Source: Oscillospiraceae bacterium (lineage in GTDB: Bacteria; Bacillota; Clostridia; Oscillospirales; Oscillospiraceae). Taken from it: a stretch of DNA of 64,000 nucleotides. Below, piece after piece: positions 46,636 through 54,265 of this stretch. Position numbers and translations under genes: made by a program. The notes beneath the pieces were generated by a model. The model made no database searches, was not told the origin of the DNA, and saw only the letters and a list, made by a program, of their open reading frames with translations. Location of the stretch: contig CACZDN010000013.1 in NCBI GenBank assembly GCA_902779945.1, positions 1 through 64,000 of the forward strand, given 5' to 3'. Positions within the stretch are counted from its first letter, which is position 1. Every line of letters begins with the position of its first letter.

Positions 46636-47952
46636 ATGGAAAAGGTCAGTGTCATTGTCCCCGTTTACAACGGGGAGAAGAGCGTGAAACGCTGTGCCGA
46701 CAGCATTCTGAATCAGGATTACCCCGAGCTGGAGCTGATCCTGGTAGACGACGGCAGCCGGGATCGCTCCTGGGAGATCATGCAGGGCCTTGCCGCTGCG
46801 GACAGCAGGGTGAAGGCAATCCACCAGGAAAACGGCGGCGTATCGTCTGCCCGCAACCGGGCCCTTAACGAGGCGGGCGGAACATATGTGCAGTTTGCGG
46901 ACGTGGATGACTGGCTGCCGATGGACGCCACAAAGCTGCTGGCGCGGGAGATGGAAGCCCGGTCGGCAGAGCTCGTGGTAGGGGATTTCTATCGCGTTGT
47001 AGACGGAAATGTTTCCGAAAAAGGGTCCATCGAAACAGGCGGGACGCTCTCTCTCCAGCAGTATGCCAATGAGATGATGCTTGCGCCGGCGGATCTCTAC
47101 TATGGCGTCCTGTGGAACAAGCTGTACCGCAGAGACATCATTGCGCGTTACGGCATCCGCATGGACGAGAATATCAGCTACAGCGAGGATATGATCTTCA
47201 ATCTGGAGTATCTGCTCCATGTCAGGTCCGTCGCGATCCTGAAGGCGCCTGTTTATTACTACCAGTACACCAGAGGCTCCCTGGTTGACCAGAGCCTGAA
47301 TCTGAGCAGTACCGTCAAAATGAAGAAAAACGTCATCGGCTACTATAACGAGTTTTTCAGGAAGACCTTTGATGCCCCTGCCTATCAGGAGCGGCTGCCG
47401 GTGATTTACGGCTATCTCCTGGCCGTGAGTCACGACAGTCTGGCGCTGCCTTTCGCGCCGGGAACAAAGAAGCTGGATGAAGGAGAGGCGCTGTCTGCCC
47501 TGTCCGGCGAGGGCGGGACCGGCTTCCCGATGCGCAGCGCGATCCTGGAGGCGCGCCTGCTCGGACGCTATATGGAGACGCTGGGCCGCAGACACGGTAT
47601 GGATGAGGCCAGGATCAGGCTCCTCTACTGCATGGAAAAGCTGAAGGAGCCCTGCGGCGTTGAGCGCCTGTGCCTGCTGACCGGAATGGGAAAGCCCGCC
47701 GTGATCGTCGGGCTGGCCCGGCTTCTGGCGGACGGTCTGGTGAGGCGCGAGGCCCCGCTCGGAGGAAAAGAGCACTTCTCCTTCCGGGCGCCGGAGCTCG
47801 GCGAGGAGCTGCGGCAGCTGGACCGGGATCTGGACGCGGTGTGTTTTGCCGGATTCACAGAGGAAGAGCTGCGGCAGTACCGCGGCATGGAGGAGCGGAT
47901 CGGCAGCAGCATCCTCCGCCGTCTGCAGGCCGAGACCGCGAAGGGATCGTGA
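46636..47952 (+). CDS. Family 2 glycosyltransferase fused to a MarR-like winged-helix region
   Basis: A 438-residue protein. Residues 1 to about 230 form a GT-A domain with VSVIVPVYNGEKSVKRCADS, LILVDDGSRDRSWEI and the DXD-like FADVDDW. After about residue 265 the sequence changes character. A stretch like a MarR winged-helix follows (RIRLLYCMEKLKEPCGVERL, then LTGMGKPAVIVGLARLLADG and LVRREAPLGGKEHFSFRAPE, ending FTEEELRQYRGMEERIGSSI). Such a fusion is unusual. The frame is continuous and the composition uniform, so it does not look like a sequencing artefact. It probably acts with GtrA on surface glycans; the tail may be regulatory. Confidence 0.8.
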   Translation: MEKVSVIVPVYNGEKSVKRCADSILNQDYPELELILVDDGSRDRSWEIMQGLAAADSRVKAIHQENGGVSSARNRALNEAGGTYVQFADVDDWLPMDATKLLAREMEARSAELVVGDFYRVVDGNVSEKGSIETGGTLSLQQYANEMMLAPADLYYGVLWNKLYRRDIIARYGIRMDENISYSEDMIFNLEYLLHVRSVAILKAPVYYYQYTRGSLVDQSLNLSSTVKMKKNVIGYYNEFFRKTFDAPAYQERLPVIYGYLLAVSHDSLALPFAPGTKKLDEGEALSALSGEGGTGFPMRSAILEARLLGRYMETLGRRHGMDEARIRLLYCMEKLKEPCGVERLCLLTGMGKPAVIVGLARLLADGLVRREAPLGGKEHFSFRAPELGEELRQLDRDLDAVCFAGFTEEELRQYRGMEERIGSSILRRLQAETAKGS

Positions 47953-47964
47953 ATCAAAGGCTTT

Positions 47965-47995
47965 CAAAGTATTCCTGCGAAAAACTGCCATCGCC
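47965..47995. repeat. TTAAGGCAACACC hairpin element, fragment H
   Basis: CAAAGTATTCCTGCGAAAAA then CTGCCATCGCC matches the apex and one inner arm of copy A. It lies 13 bp after the glycosyltransferase stop. Confidence 0.65.
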
Positions 47996-48030
47996 CCTTC
48001 AAAAGAGATTATCAAAGGAACGGAGAGCGT

Positions 48031-48441
48031 ATGAAGACGGTACAGGTTGTCGCCGCCGTCATCCGGGACGGCGACCGGATCTTTGCCACCCAGCGCGGAT
48101 ACGGAGAGCAGAAGGACGGCTGGGAGTTTCCCGGCGGGAAGATCGAAGCGGGGGAGACGCCGCAGCAGGCCCTCGTGCGCGAGATCCGGGAGGAGCTGGA
48201 CACGGGCATCACGGTCGGCGACTGGCTCACGACCGTCGAATACGACTACCCCGCGTTCCATCTCAGGATGCAGTGCTTCTGGGCGACGATCTGCGGCGGG
48301 GAGCCTGTACTGAAGGAGCACGAAGCGGCAAAATGGCTCCGCGCGCAGGAGCTCGACAGCGTCCCCTGGCTCCCGGCGGATCAGACGATCATCCCGCTTG
48401 TCAGGGAAGGGCTGTCGGATTTCCGTCAGGGGACAGTATAA
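48031..48441 (+). CDS. mutT: MutT-type Nudix hydrolase, (d)NTP pyrophosphohydrolase
   Basis: A 136-residue Nudix protein starting MKTVQVVAAVIRDGDRIFAT with the box GGKIEAGETPQQALVREIRE followed by ELD; the last glycine of the box is aspartate. It resembles MutT/NudG enzymes that remove oxidised or modified nucleotides from the pool. GGAACGGAGAGCGT precedes the ATG. It is 79 bp behind the glycosyltransferase and may be read from the same transcript. Confidence 0.87.
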   Translation: MKTVQVVAAVIRDGDRIFATQRGYGEQKDGWEFPGGKIEAGETPQQALVREIREELDTGITVGDWLTTVEYDYPAFHLRMQCFWATICGGEPVLKEHEAAKWLRAQELDSVPWLPADQTIIPLVREGLSDFRQGTV

Positions 48442-48533
48442 CAGTATACAATACCCGGAACAGGAATCAAACCGTTCCGGGCTATTTCATGGCTCAAGCT
48501 GCATCGTCACGGGCAAGCGCGTATTCGATGCAC

Positions 48534-49289
48534 TCATTTCGCTTTCAAATCCCCGCTCAGATCCTCCGGGACGCCGCGCGGACCGCGGACGGCAAAGATG
48601 CGGTATCGCTCGTTCAGTACCGCAAAGGTGAAGCGCGTGGGATCGTAGCGTTTCAGCAGGCGAAGCTTCATCAGACTCCTGATCGTCAGCCCCTCGCGCC
48701 GGAACTGATAAGGGATGTCCGTCTCGGTCACCCTGCACTTGTACAGGATCGCGGAGACGGGCGCGCCGACATACATGAAAACGATGTCGCCCTTCCTGAT
48801 GCCTGCGCCCTGCTTCCAGTTGATCTCTTTTTTGTCGTCGAAGGCGTGGACAATATCAAAGTACTTCGGATTGGAGGGGATCAGCCATTCCTTCGGCGGG
48901 CGGGTTGCCCGCTTCGTTTTGGCGGAGGCCGTGACCTGATAGCTCCTGTCGATCCAGGAGCAGATCTCGTCCGGCGCCACCGTACCGTCGAGCAGGATGG
49001 AGACCCAATTGCCCCGGCTGATATGATAGCCGGGGAAAAAGCCGTCCTCCCGCGCCAGCATATCGACCAGCAGGGGACTGTCGAGCTTCACGTTGAGAAC
49101 GTCCACGATCTCCTCCCCGCTGAGGCCGAGCCTGGAGCGGGGGATGTCCATCACAAGACCGTACCACTTCCGGTTGTCCCGATGGCGAAAGACCGCGTAG
49201 TTCGGGGCGCTGAGCCAGAGATATTCGATCTCGCTTTTATATTTCTTTCGGACGTACCGAAACACGTCCTCGCGCAAAGACTCACCCAT
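48534..49289 (-). CDS. MmcQ/YjbR family protein with a C-terminal EVE/PUA-like domain
   Basis: A 251-residue two-domain protein. The N-terminal part (about 1-120) matches MmcQ/YjbR (DUF419), with YAVFRHRDNRKWYGLVMDIP, VDVLNVKLDSPLLVDML and YHISRGNWVSILLDG. The C-terminal part (about 135-250) looks like an EVE domain (WLIPSNPKYFDIVHAFDDKK, WKQGAGIRKGDIVFMYVGAP), a fold that binds modified bases in nucleic acids. The fusion suggests a DNA or RNA modification reader. The start ATG 49289 has AAAGGGTGAG upstream; a GTG 9 bp earlier overlaps it. Confidence 0.8.
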   Translation of the reverse strand: MGESLREDVFRYVRKKYKSEIEYLWLSAPNYAVFRHRDNRKWYGLVMDIPRSRLGLSGEEIVDVLNVKLDSPLLVDMLAREDGFFPGYHISRGNWVSILLDGTVAPDEICSWIDRSYQVTASAKTKRATRPPKEWLIPSNPKYFDIVHAFDDKKEINWKQGAGIRKGDIVFMYVGAPVSAILYKCRVTETDIPYQFRREGLTIRSLMKLRLLKRYDPTRFTFAVLNERYRIFAVRGPRGVPEDLSGDLKAK

Positions 49290-49318
49290 ATCGCTCACCC
49301 TTTGATTTGTTTGGGTTC

Positions 49319-49347
49319 AGTATAACGCATTTTCCCGCCGTTCTCAA
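49319..49347 (-). promoter_or_regulatory. Promoter of the MmcQ/EVE gene
   Basis: TTGAGA (49347-49342) and TATACT (49324-49319) with a 17-bp spacer on the minus strand. Confidence 0.75.
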
Positions 49348-49359
49348 CAAAAACAATGC

Positions 49360-49478
49360 TTAAGGCAACACCGCACAATCCGCCTGCGGCATCTCCTGGA
49401 AAATTTGCGCCCTGATTTCGAGCCTTTTTCTTGAGGTACACAAAGTACATCTGCGAAAATTATGCGGTATTGCCTTAA
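49360..49478. repeat. TTAAGGCAACACC hairpin element, copy I (internally deleted)
   Basis: Both ends are complete and closed by TTAA (TTAAGGCAACACCGCACAAT and ATTATGCGGTATTGCCTTAA), but the arm between the apex and the right end is missing, 119 bp in all. Confidence 0.87.
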
Positions 49479-49590
49479 TCCTGTGATCATAATAACGGCT
49501 GCATCACGATGATACACCCCGGGGGCGCGGACGTCTCCCCTCTCCGGTCCGCTTCCTTCATGATGGCAGGCGCCGCCGAACAGTTGGAAG

Positions 49591-49729
49591 GGGCTGTCTC
49601 AAAACTCCGTGTCATTCTGAGCGAAGCGAAGAATCTTTGTCGGAAAGTTTGCGAAAACCTTCAAAAGAAAGATCCTTCGTCACTTCGTTCCTCAGGATGA
49701 CAAAACGGTAAACGTTTTGAGACAGCCCC
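49591..49729. mobile_element. Non-autonomous element with IS1182-type ends around a palindromic core
   Basis: Perfect 15-bp terminal inverted repeats GGGGCTGTCTCAAAA and TTTTGAGACAGCCCC bound 139 bp. The interior is a palindrome starting GTCATTCTGAGCGAAGCGAA, the same core as at 242-370. The same outer ends bound the transposase remnant at 57491-58085. No coding frame lies inside. Confidence 0.75.
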
Positions 49730-49786
49730 ATTGTCTGCCTTCTGTCAAGATTTACTATGAAAGCTGACGCTTCCGCAGTAAAAATC

Positions 49787-49905
49787 TGATTCAAACGCGT
49801 CATTCTCGCCCCTGACGGGGAAAGCGAATGACATGCGTAAAAATCCCCATGCCGGCAGGGCTTTCCTTTATCCTGGTGCGGCTTTGCCGCATGGGGATTT
49901 GCTTT
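49787..49905. other. Structured non-coding stretch
   Basis: AAATCCCCATGC (about 49845) pairs with GCATGGGGATTT (about 49889), enclosing a smaller hairpin GTGCGGCTTTGCCGCA-like. A further imperfect pair, ACGCGTCATTC / GAATGACATGCGT, lies just upstream. I see no gene; it could be a small RNA, a terminator for the acyltransferase gene or another repeat. Confidence 0.45.
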
Positions 49906-49978
49906 GAATTTGAGCGGGCGGGCATTTATCATGTCTGACACGGCGGCCCGGCGTGTATCCCCCCGGGTGTCGAAGCGC

Positions 49979-51256
49979 TCACTGCTTCGGGAGCCGGATC
50001 TCCGGCAGCCAGCGAACCAGCCGTTCAGAGACGGTGTAGGGCAGCCCCTCTTCATCCAGCACCGCGCAAAAGGCGTTGACCGCGTCGGGTCTCTTCACGT
50101 AGCGCTGGAAGCTGATGCAGAACTTGTCCGGCAGGGCGTTGACCTCCAGCATGAGGTCCCCGTCCGTGATGGTGTATATCCCCCTGATATGCGCCGCCAT
50201 ACCGCCCCAATCCGTCTTCCCCACATAGCTTACGGTATAGACATCCCGCACATCCGTACGATAGGGGCTGTTTCTGGAGGCATAGGCCTTCTTCGACTTC
50301 AGATCGGGCAGCGCGTCTATCGCGTCATGAAGCTGCTCACGATGGCGAAAAACCTCGCAGCTCAGCTCCGGCTGATTTTGACTGATGAGGGCGCCGCGGG
50401 TGCGCATATTCAGCTTTTCGATGGGCTCATCCTTCAAATCCCAGTCGTATTTCACATGGATATAGCGGACAAAGTCGCGGTACGAATCCGGGCAGCCGAT
50501 GTCGTCACGGAAGTCGGCCGGGATGCGGGCCGCAAGGTGCGGCCCGTCCTTCGGCGTAAAGAGGCGGGTGCAGACCTTGTACATGATCGAGGCAATGATA
50601 GAGTTGGGACTTGCGTCGATACCCTTGTTATAGGACAGCAGAGCGTCCGCGGTAATCTCGATCTGATAATAATAGCAGTCTCTGGCAAAGGGGTTGAGTA
50701 TGTATTTCAAGGTGTCCATCAGGGCGACCTTGGTGCTGGTGCCCGTATACCGGGATATGGGCTCATCCCTGGGAAGCTGCTCCGGATCGGGATAGTACAG
50801 CTCGCTTTCGGCTACGGGTGTGTCTATGCGCTTCAGATCCGCCGGAGCCGTGATTTCGCCGTATTTTTTTGTCATGTACTGGTACAGCGTGGTTTTGATC
50901 CAGCGTATGGCCCCGAAGGCGCCGCAGATACTGTGAGCCCAGTTGAAATAAACCGTGTCATCCCGCCAGGTAATGGCGAAGAGGTGTCCGTTCGTCTTCT
51001 CGGAGCCCAGCATCAGACGGCTGTCCTCCTCCGGGAGCACAGGCAGCGGTCTGTCATTCGGCGACAGGGTGTAGTTTCCATGCGTATCCAGTCCGAGACA
51101 CACGGAAAAATAAGGGAAGCGCTTGATCGCCTCCTGCGCGGCCTGATTCAAGAGCTTTGCATCTGCCGGTTCATCCAGGATAACCTTGATGCGCACAGTG
51201 AAGGATACCCTTTTCATGTACTCATACAGGAGGAAAATATCGGGATTTGATTTCAT
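49979..51256 (-). CDS. Condensation/acyltransferase-fold protein, degenerate active site
   Basis: A 425-residue protein starting MKSNPDIFLLYEYMKRVSFT, resembling the chloramphenicol acetyltransferase-like fold of condensation domains and alcohol acetyltransferases: a first half with NQAAQEAIKRFPYFSVCLGL and a DFRDD-type segment in the second half (AARIPADFRDDIGCPDS). The expected HHxxxDG reads NWAHSICGAFG, keeping one histidine but losing the aspartate. Catalysis by this site is possible, but structure-only roles are also. GAGGAGTGACCAGT precedes ATG 51256. No natural-product genes are adjacent. Confidence 0.68.
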   Translation of the reverse strand: MKSNPDIFLLYEYMKRVSFTVRIKVILDEPADAKLLNQAAQEAIKRFPYFSVCLGLDTHGNYTLSPNDRPLPVLPEEDSRLMLGSEKTNGHLFAITWRDDTVYFNWAHSICGAFGAIRWIKTTLYQYMTKKYGEITAPADLKRIDTPVAESELYYPDPEQLPRDEPISRYTGTSTKVALMDTLKYILNPFARDCYYYQIEITADALLSYNKGIDASPNSIIASIMYKVCTRLFTPKDGPHLAARIPADFRDDIGCPDSYRDFVRYIHVKYDWDLKDEPIEKLNMRTRGALISQNQPELSCEVFRHREQLHDAIDALPDLKSKKAYASRNSPYRTDVRDVYTVSYVGKTDWGGMAAHIRGIYTITDGDLMLEVNALPDKFCISFQRYVKRPDAVNAFCAVLDEEGLPYTVSERLVRWLPEIRLPKQ

Positions 51257-51295
51257 ACTGGTCACTCCTCGCACGTTTAATATCACCTTTTTGGT

Positions 51296-51323
51296 AGTTT
51301 ATCACGTTTTTGCCGGAATGCAA
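51296..51323 (-). promoter_or_regulatory. Promoter of the acyltransferase-like gene
   Basis: TTGCAT (51323-51318) and TAAACT (51301-51296) with a 16-bp spacer on the minus strand. Confidence 0.55.
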
Positions 51324-51361
51324 GCATAATATACAAATCCACATGGGCGTTCCCCCCTCTG

Positions 51362-51431
51362 ATTTTTCGCCTCGCAAGGCGAAAATCGATTCAAATTCGT
51401 TTTTTCCGGGGGCGTGTACCTCGGCAAAAAC
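51362..51431. repeat. Dispersed repeat, copy 2 (partner at 397-459)
   Basis: TTTTTCGC...GCGAAA, then ATTCAAATTCGTTTTTTCCG and GTGTACCTCGGCAAAAAC, parallel to the copy near rpsO. About 50 kb separates the two. Confidence 0.55.
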
Positions 51432-51467
51432 TCTTCTCAGCCTGCATGTTTGGTCTTTGCTTTCGCT

Positions 51468-51593
51468 GTTCAAAAGTTGGATGAGCTCACGAACGAAGAA
51501 CTGGTTTTGTACGCGGCGGGAGGCTGTGACCGCGCGCGTAATCTGATGATGGAGAAGAACGAGGGACTTGTTGTTTCAAAGGCAAAGGTCTAA
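51468..51593 (+). pseudogene. Fragment resembling the start of a sigma factor gene
   Basis: A 41-residue frame reads VQKLDELTNEELVLYAAGGC and DRARNLMMEKNEGLVVSKAK before a stop. This is the pattern of the region just before and at sigma-70 region 2 (for example LTDEELV...GD..A...L.E.N.GLV...A). No start codon with a binding site precedes it, and nothing follows in frame. It is probably a scar of a lost sigma gene, perhaps carried on a mobile element. Confidence 0.4.
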
Positions 51594-51656
51594 CTCACTA
51601 GACCTTGCGAGCAAGGTCGTTCGCCAAAGGCGGGCAAGGCCCTCCCTTGGAACCCT

Positions 51657-51718
51657 CCCGAATACCGGCAAAGTGTGGCCACACTTCATGACACTTTGCA
51701 TTTTTGCCGGTATTCCTT
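51657..51718. repeat. Inverted repeat GAATACCGGCAAA...TTTGCCGGTATTC
   Basis: GAATACCGGCAAAGTGTGGC at 51659 pairs with TTTGCCGGTATTC ending at 51716; a second small palindrome (TGTGGCCACA) lies in the loop. It is followed by another hairpin (TTTTTCAAAAACTC / GAGTTTTGCAAAAA). The series looks like a mobile-element end or a transfer-origin-like scar; no mobilisation gene is present. Confidence 0.45.
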
Positions 51719-51773
51719 TTCGTCCATTTTTTCAAAAACTCAAAAAATGAGTTTTGCAAAAACGAACGAAAAG

Positions 51774-51828
51774 AAAAAACGGACCGGAGCAGCACATCAA
51801 AAATGTGTTGGCATCGGTCCGTTTTTTA
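51774..51828. terminator. Bidirectional terminator at the end of the surface operon
   Basis: AAAAAACGGACCG (from 51774) pairs with CGGTCCGTTTTTT (ending 51827), with an inner AGCACATC / GATGTGCT-like stem. On the minus strand it is 41 bp past the last gene of the surface operon and ends in a T-run. Confidence 0.85.
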
Positions 51829-51868
51829 TCGCGGGGGGTTCACAAATTGGTCTTTCGCGGTTAATCTG

Positions 51869-52474
51869 TTAATTGCGCTTCTGTGCCTGATCTGTGTGCG
51901 GCTTATGGATTTTTCGGGAGAGTACCAGAAGAGCTGCTGCACTGACAAGCAGCAATGTAGCCCATGTGCCTACAGTGTTCTCGTCGCCGGTCTTGGGGCC
52001 GTAAGGCGGTGTCACCTGCCACGGCGGAGTCGTGGGAACGGGCGTCGTCCACGGGGAAGGAGTCGAGGTGGGCCAGAGAGTTGGAATCGGACTTGGCGTC
52101 GGCGTCGGGCTTGGCGAAGCAGGTTTTCCGAAGCGCACGACCAGCGTTTCGTTATGTTCGATAACGGTGCCGTACAAGCCGTAGCGCAGGCCATCGCGCA
52201 CGTCCCTGCCGGAGAGCGTCAGCACATTGACCACATAGCCCGTGTCCGGGGTAATCAGAAAGCTCACCCGCGTGCCGGGCCAGACCTGAAAGGAACCAAT
52301 GCTTGGGCCGATCCAGGTTGTGCTGTTTGAGTAGACCTTGCCGTACTCGCCCACGTCCACAGTCACGGTGCAGGGGATGCTGAGGGAAACCTGCTGCACC
52401 CCGTCGGCAAAGGCGTCAGGCATCAGCGCACACAAAAGGCTGCAAAGGAGCAGGGCGCACAGTATTCTTTTCAT
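51869..52474 (-). CDS. Sortase-type anchored surface protein (last gene of surface operon)
   Basis: A 201-residue protein with a signal peptide (MKRILCALLLCSLLCALMPD, cleavage near AFAD) and a beta-rich domain (about 30-115, VQQVSLSIPCTVTVDVGEYG, ITPDTGYVVNVLTLSG). A Pro/Thr/Ser spacer (PSPTPTPSPIPTLWP) follows, and a sorting signal: GPKTGDE, a hydrophobic helix (GTWATLLLVSAAALLVL) and a basic tail (RKIHKPH). PKTGD-type motifs are typical sortase sites in Clostridia. No sortase lies in the window. It probably fixes the operon's products to the cell wall. AAAGGAG lies 12 bp before the ATG. Confidence 0.83.
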   Translation of the reverse strand: MKRILCALLLCSLLCALMPDAFADGVQQVSLSIPCTVTVDVGEYGKVYSNSTTWIGPSIGSFQVWPGTRVSFLITPDTGYVVNVLTLSGRDVRDGLRYGLYGTVIEHNETLVVRFGKPASPSPTPTPSPIPTLWPTSTPSPWTTPVPTTPPWQVTPPYGPKTGDENTVGTWATLLLVSAAALLVLSRKIHKPHTDQAQKRN

Positions 52475-52504
52475 GGGGCATCCCGCTCCTTTCGCAAAAG
52501 CAGC

Positions 52505-53047
52505 TTAACTGCGGTCGGTGCCGCCGTCCGCCGGGTCAACGATATGATCGACCAGCTCAGAGGTATAGGTGACGGGTGTGGTGTAAGTACCGCCCTGTTC
52601 CGCGCTCTTCCAACTGTCCCTGGAGATCACAATATTGAATTCGGCGTAGCAATGGTTGACTCTTGTGTCGCTCCAATACTGGGAGACAATTACCGGCGTG
52701 CCCGCGGCGACATCTGCGTCGAAGGCATTGAGCGTGAAGGGGATGGTCTTGCTTTCGTCCGTTTTCAGGGTAAAGTTCCCGGTGTGTGTGAGCGAGGCGT
52801 TGATGGTGCAGTCGGCCGGGATATGCTTTGGATTGTCTATTGAGCAGTCGTGATGGACAATATCGGTCTCTTCGGCCATAAATTCGATGGTCTGATCCGC
52901 GGGGATCACCAGCACCCAGGAGGGATCGCCGGTGATGTGCGCATTAACGGTCTGATTTCCCCCGGTCGACTCCCCGTCGGCAAAGGCGATGACGCTCAGG
53001 CCGGACAGGAGCGCAAGAGCCAAAAGGAAGCTGAGTAGTTTTTTCAT
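52505..53047 (-). CDS. Secreted beta-sandwich-like protein, paralogue 3 of the surface operon
   Basis: A 180-residue protein starting MKKLLSFLLALALLSGLSVI with cleavage near AFADG. The mature part begins with NQTVNAHITGDPSWVLVIPA, continues with a cysteine-bearing stretch (HHDCSIDNPKHIPADC) and ends with ISRDSWKSAEQGGTYTTPVT plus YTSELV. The two other paralogues share the order: N-terminal W-x-L-x-I-P strand, and near the end a W-x(2-3)-A-x-G-x-Y-x(2)-T/P-V/I-x-Y strand. No anchor. GGAGAACACA precedes the ATG. Confidence 0.78.
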   Translation of the reverse strand: MKKLLSFLLALALLSGLSVIAFADGESTGGNQTVNAHITGDPSWVLVIPADQTIEFMAEETDIVHHDCSIDNPKHIPADCTINASLTHTGNFTLKTDESKTIPFTLNAFDADVAAGTPVIVSQYWSDTRVNHCYAEFNIVISRDSWKSAEQGGTYTTPVTYTSELVDHIVDPADGGTDRS

Positions 53048-53063
53048 TGTGTTCTCCTTTCCC

Positions 53064-53627
53064 TTATGCGTCCGTTTCGACAAGCTTGGAAGAATAGACG
53101 ACCGTTCCCGCGTAGTCTCCGCTTTCCGCCGCGTCCCAGGTGTCCTCTATGACCCATGCGTCCGGGGCGTTATAGGTTTCGGCGGTCTTCGTTTTTGTGC
53201 CCACAACGTAGGCTTTGCCGGTTTCCATTGCGGTTTCTTCGTATTCGGGCTCGGCGTTTTTATCGCTGAGCAGATAGTTGATCTTAATGTCGGTGTTATC
53301 CGTATCGGTCAACACACCGTCATAGGTCAGCGCGGCTTCGATCTTCTGCTTGTCCGACAGCTCTCCGCTGTCCACGGTAATCTTAACATTTCCGAGGCTC
53401 ACGCGGCCGTTGTAGCCGCCTTGGTTGATGGTGATGTCGGACGGGATTTCCAGATACCATGTGAGCTTGTTGTCCGGGATGGTGGTGGTGATCGTCTGCT
53501 CCAGGGAAGTATGATCGTTTACGGGATCTGTATAAGTGTGGCTGTCACCCGTGCCTTCCGCCAGGGCCGCGCTGCCGAGACTGAGCAAAAGCGCCAGCGC
53601 CAGCAGCAGGGAAATGCGTTTTTTCAT
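53064..53627 (-). CDS. Secreted beta-sandwich-like protein, paralogue 2 of the surface operon
   Basis: A 187-residue protein with a signal peptide (MKKRISLLLALALLLSLGSA, cleavage near ALAEG). The mature part has EQTITTTIPDNKLTWYLEIP, GRVSLGNVKITVDSGELSD, and ends IEDTWDAAESGDYAGTVVYS followed by SKLVETDA. It shares the W-Y-L-E-I-P strand and the Y-A-G-T-V-V-Y-S end strand with its two neighbours. AAAGGAGACCACAAC precedes the ATG. Confidence 0.78.
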   Translation of the reverse strand: MKKRISLLLALALLLSLGSAALAEGTGDSHTYTDPVNDHTSLEQTITTTIPDNKLTWYLEIPSDITINQGGYNGRVSLGNVKITVDSGELSDKQKIEAALTYDGVLTDTDNTDIKINYLLSDKNAEPEYEETAMETGKAYVVGTKTKTAETYNAPDAWVIEDTWDAAESGDYAGTVVYSSKLVETDA

Positions 53628-53674
53628 GTTGTGGTCTCCTTTCGTGTGGGTGGTCTATACAAAGAACTGTGATG

Positions 53675-54238
53675 CTAAAACCATGTCCCGTATTGGGAGC
53701 TATATGTAATCGTTCCCGTATAATTTTCACCGGGAATAGCCACCTGCCAGCTATCCTCAGAAATCTGGATATACATATCAGCCCATCTATATTCTGTATT
53801 CGAATGGTAAGTTACCGGAGGGTTTCCGTCTTCCCCTGGATGCTCGAAACTGCTAAGCATTTCTTTACCCTGTGTGTGAGGCGTCTGTGTATGATATTGA
53901 CACCTAAGATCGAAGAGAATAGCGCTATTCTTCTTTGCGTTAATCAATTCCCTTGCAAAGCTCATATTGACAAAAATAAAGTTACTCGCAGGAAGTGTGG
54001 TCCAAGATACGTCAGAGATTTTTAGATTTCCCATCTTTATTAGATCCGTATTGCCAAATTCAATTTCAAGATTCGCAGGAATCTCGAGTGTCCAGGTCAG
54101 AGCCGGCGCGTTCACGGTGATGGTTTGCGTGCGTGATTGTGTGTTGTCGATCCCTTCCTCGTAAGTGTCCGCAAATGCCGTGACACCCAGACTCAGCAAA
54201 AGCGCCAGCGCCAGCAGGAATGCAAGCAGTTTTTTCAT
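53675..54238 (-). CDS. Secreted beta-sandwich-like protein, paralogue 1 of the surface operon
   Basis: A 187-residue protein starting MKKLLAFLLALALLLSLGVT with cleavage near AFADT. The mature part begins RTQTITVNAPALTWTLEIPA, continues FGNTDLIKMGNLKISDVSWT and ends ISEDSWQVAIPGENYTGTIT plus YSSQYGTWF. Codon use is more AT-rich than in the flanking paralogues. GAAGGAGAAAAGCTT precedes ATG 54238. Confidence 0.78.
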   Translation of the reverse strand: MKKLLAFLLALALLLSLGVTAFADTYEEGIDNTQSRTQTITVNAPALTWTLEIPANLEIEFGNTDLIKMGNLKISDVSWTTLPASNFIFVNMSFARELINAKKNSAILFDLRCQYHTQTPHTQGKEMLSSFEHPGEDGNPPVTYHSNTEYRWADMYIQISEDSWQVAIPGENYTGTITYSSQYGTWF

Positions 54239-54265
54239 AAGCTTTTCTCCTTCTTTGTACAATTA

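Noticed and set aside
49787-49905. A named small RNA or riboswitch
   Set aside because: The stretch can fold, but I recognise no known consensus, so it is listed only as structured non-coding sequence.
51568-51872. Short open frames on both strands around the hairpins
   Set aside because: They simply read through inverted repeats and the terminator; no start signals or protein-like composition.
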